Shown piece after piece: positions 63,011 to 64,000 of a DNA stretch of 64,000 bases. This DNA comes from Branchiostoma floridae. Lineage: Eukaryota > Chordata > Leptocardii > Amphioxiformes > Branchiostomatidae. The position numbers and the translations under genes were made by a program. The notes beneath the pieces are model-generated. The model was not told where the DNA came from. It did not search any database and saw only the letters and a list, made by a program, of their open reading frames with translations. Position 1 is the stretch's first letter. The number at the start of each line of letters is the position of its first letter. The DNA is taken from the NCBI RefSeq assembly GCF_000003815.2, contig NC_049991.1, forward strand, positions 21,748,200 to 21,812,199. Direction: 5' to 3'.

Positions 63011-64000
63011 CACAGGCACAGCATAATCTGACACTTTAACTCTTCCTGGAAACTCTGACATGACAGCGTTAGTGCAGCAGCATCCTGGCACTCCTTCCCG
63101 ATCACTCTCTCTGCACGTCTGTTTCAGATGCACCCAAGGTTCTCCCTCTGCAGATTCAGAAACCTCACACCTTCAAGTTTCTAGCAAGTTTTTATTCATA
63201 TTTGATTAAGTCAAAGCTGATATTTTCGGCTCAGAAGCAACAGAGATAGGATTCATCTAACATCTATTATCATAATACCGGTACATTTACGACGATTTCT
63301 CTAGCCATACTGTTTTGACAAATTGTCAACACATCATTTTCTCCAGTTACATGTTGCTGTTATAGATTACCCTTGCCACTTCTTCTGTGTAACTTTTCTG
63401 CCACTCTTGTCCTGCTAAAAGCGTAATATTGTAATTGTAACACGCTGCGGAATTACACGGCGAACGGGCGCGTGGTTGGGAGGGGGTAAAAAATACCGGT
63501 AGGAAGAAACACGGCACAATTAACTGCCGCTATGTACCTTTATACATCCTCTGATGTTCCTTCCTTTTCTGTCAGTAAATGCATAAAACATAAACCTGCA
63601 TGAGCATACAAAATGTCATGAGAAAACGGACGTATACTGTCAAGAATTTTCATTTAACTCCTGTCCGTCACAACCGCTATGACGTAACACTTTACTGCTA
63701 GCGTAGATATAAAAATGGCGGGAAAATGGCTGCGTACGTTCAATTTTGCCCATTCAGTCGTAGATCCGGGCTATTATGCAACGGTTCTTCACACTTTTAC
63801 ATGAGTTGTAGGTCACCAACAGAAATTCAAGATTGTTGTTGAATCATGTTCGTCTTGTGCCGTGAGCATGTGTAATTATGATCTATAAATTTGGCAATGA
63901 ATGTGACAGTGTGTTCGTCCCACGACGAGCTGCCTACTCCGAAAAAGATACTGAAAACTTTTGGCCTTGTTGTCTTCGAATGCATTGTTATCGATGCTTT
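63011..64000. other. Right edge, no gene recognised
   Basis: A GC-richer patch near 63,440-63,500 and AAAATGGCGGGAAAATGGC at 63,713-63,731 are promoter-like, but the following frame closes after 29 codons. Nothing firm can be assigned. Confidence 0.4.

Noticed and set aside
63719..63808. Start of a new gene (MAGKWLRTF)
   Set aside because: The frame closes after 29 codons with no convincing donor; only the promoter-like motif supports it.

Overview
The window is eukaryotic genomic DNA: intron-rich genes with GT-AG (and two probable GC-AG) splice sites, four runs of N marking assembly gaps, and dense repeats. The gene content (DNA-PKcs, TOM22 and Chibby orthologues with vertebrate-like residues), TTAGGG-type tracts, DIRS, hAT and Tc1 elements and many tandem repeats suggest an invertebrate deuterostome, most likely a cephalochordate such as Branchiostoma. 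The species call is inference.

Layout. Positions 530-50,890 on the minus strand hold the first 59 recognisable coding exons of PRKDC (DNA-PKcs). They run from the start codon to about residue 2,450, or roughly 60% of the protein. The FAT, kinase and FATC regions lie off the left edge. The introns carry a DIRS-type tyrosine-recombinase retrotransposon (794-5,603), a decayed DIRS-like relic (about 16.1-19.25 kb), a Tc1-type relic nested in a 56-bp satellite (22,172-24,045), and a hAT DNA transposon (31,889-36,822) whose seven-exon transposase can be read as one 769-residue frame. TOMM22 (51,639-53,856, plus) is head-to-head with PRKDC across a 748-bp interval. CBY1 (55,577-56,816, minus) converges on TOMM22. 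An unidentified plus-strand coiled-coil gene starts at 57,675, head-to-head with CBY1, and runs toward the right edge. The rest holds intronic and intergenic repeats: MITEs with terminal inverted repeats, LINE 3' ends, tRNA-SINE-like pieces, a fold-back element and microsatellites.

The strongest unusual pattern is that many real exon edges are the seed of a local tandem array. The last or first 20-90 bp of an exon, its splice site and some flanking intron are copied 1-9 times into the adjoining intron. This occurs at no fewer than 18 PRKDC exons and also in TOMM22 and CBY1, so it looks like a regional or genome-wide process and not a property of one gene. Several arrays carry TTAGGG/CCCTAA-like spacers.

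The host genes share no pathway: DNA double-strand-break repair, mitochondrial protein import, and ciliary/Wnt coiled-coil protein. They are linked only by shared divergent promoters and by TOMM22-CBY1 adjacency, which I recall is also found in human. Exon limits were set by eye from splice consensus and reading phase. Phase is continuous at nearly every junction, and limits may be off by one or two bases.
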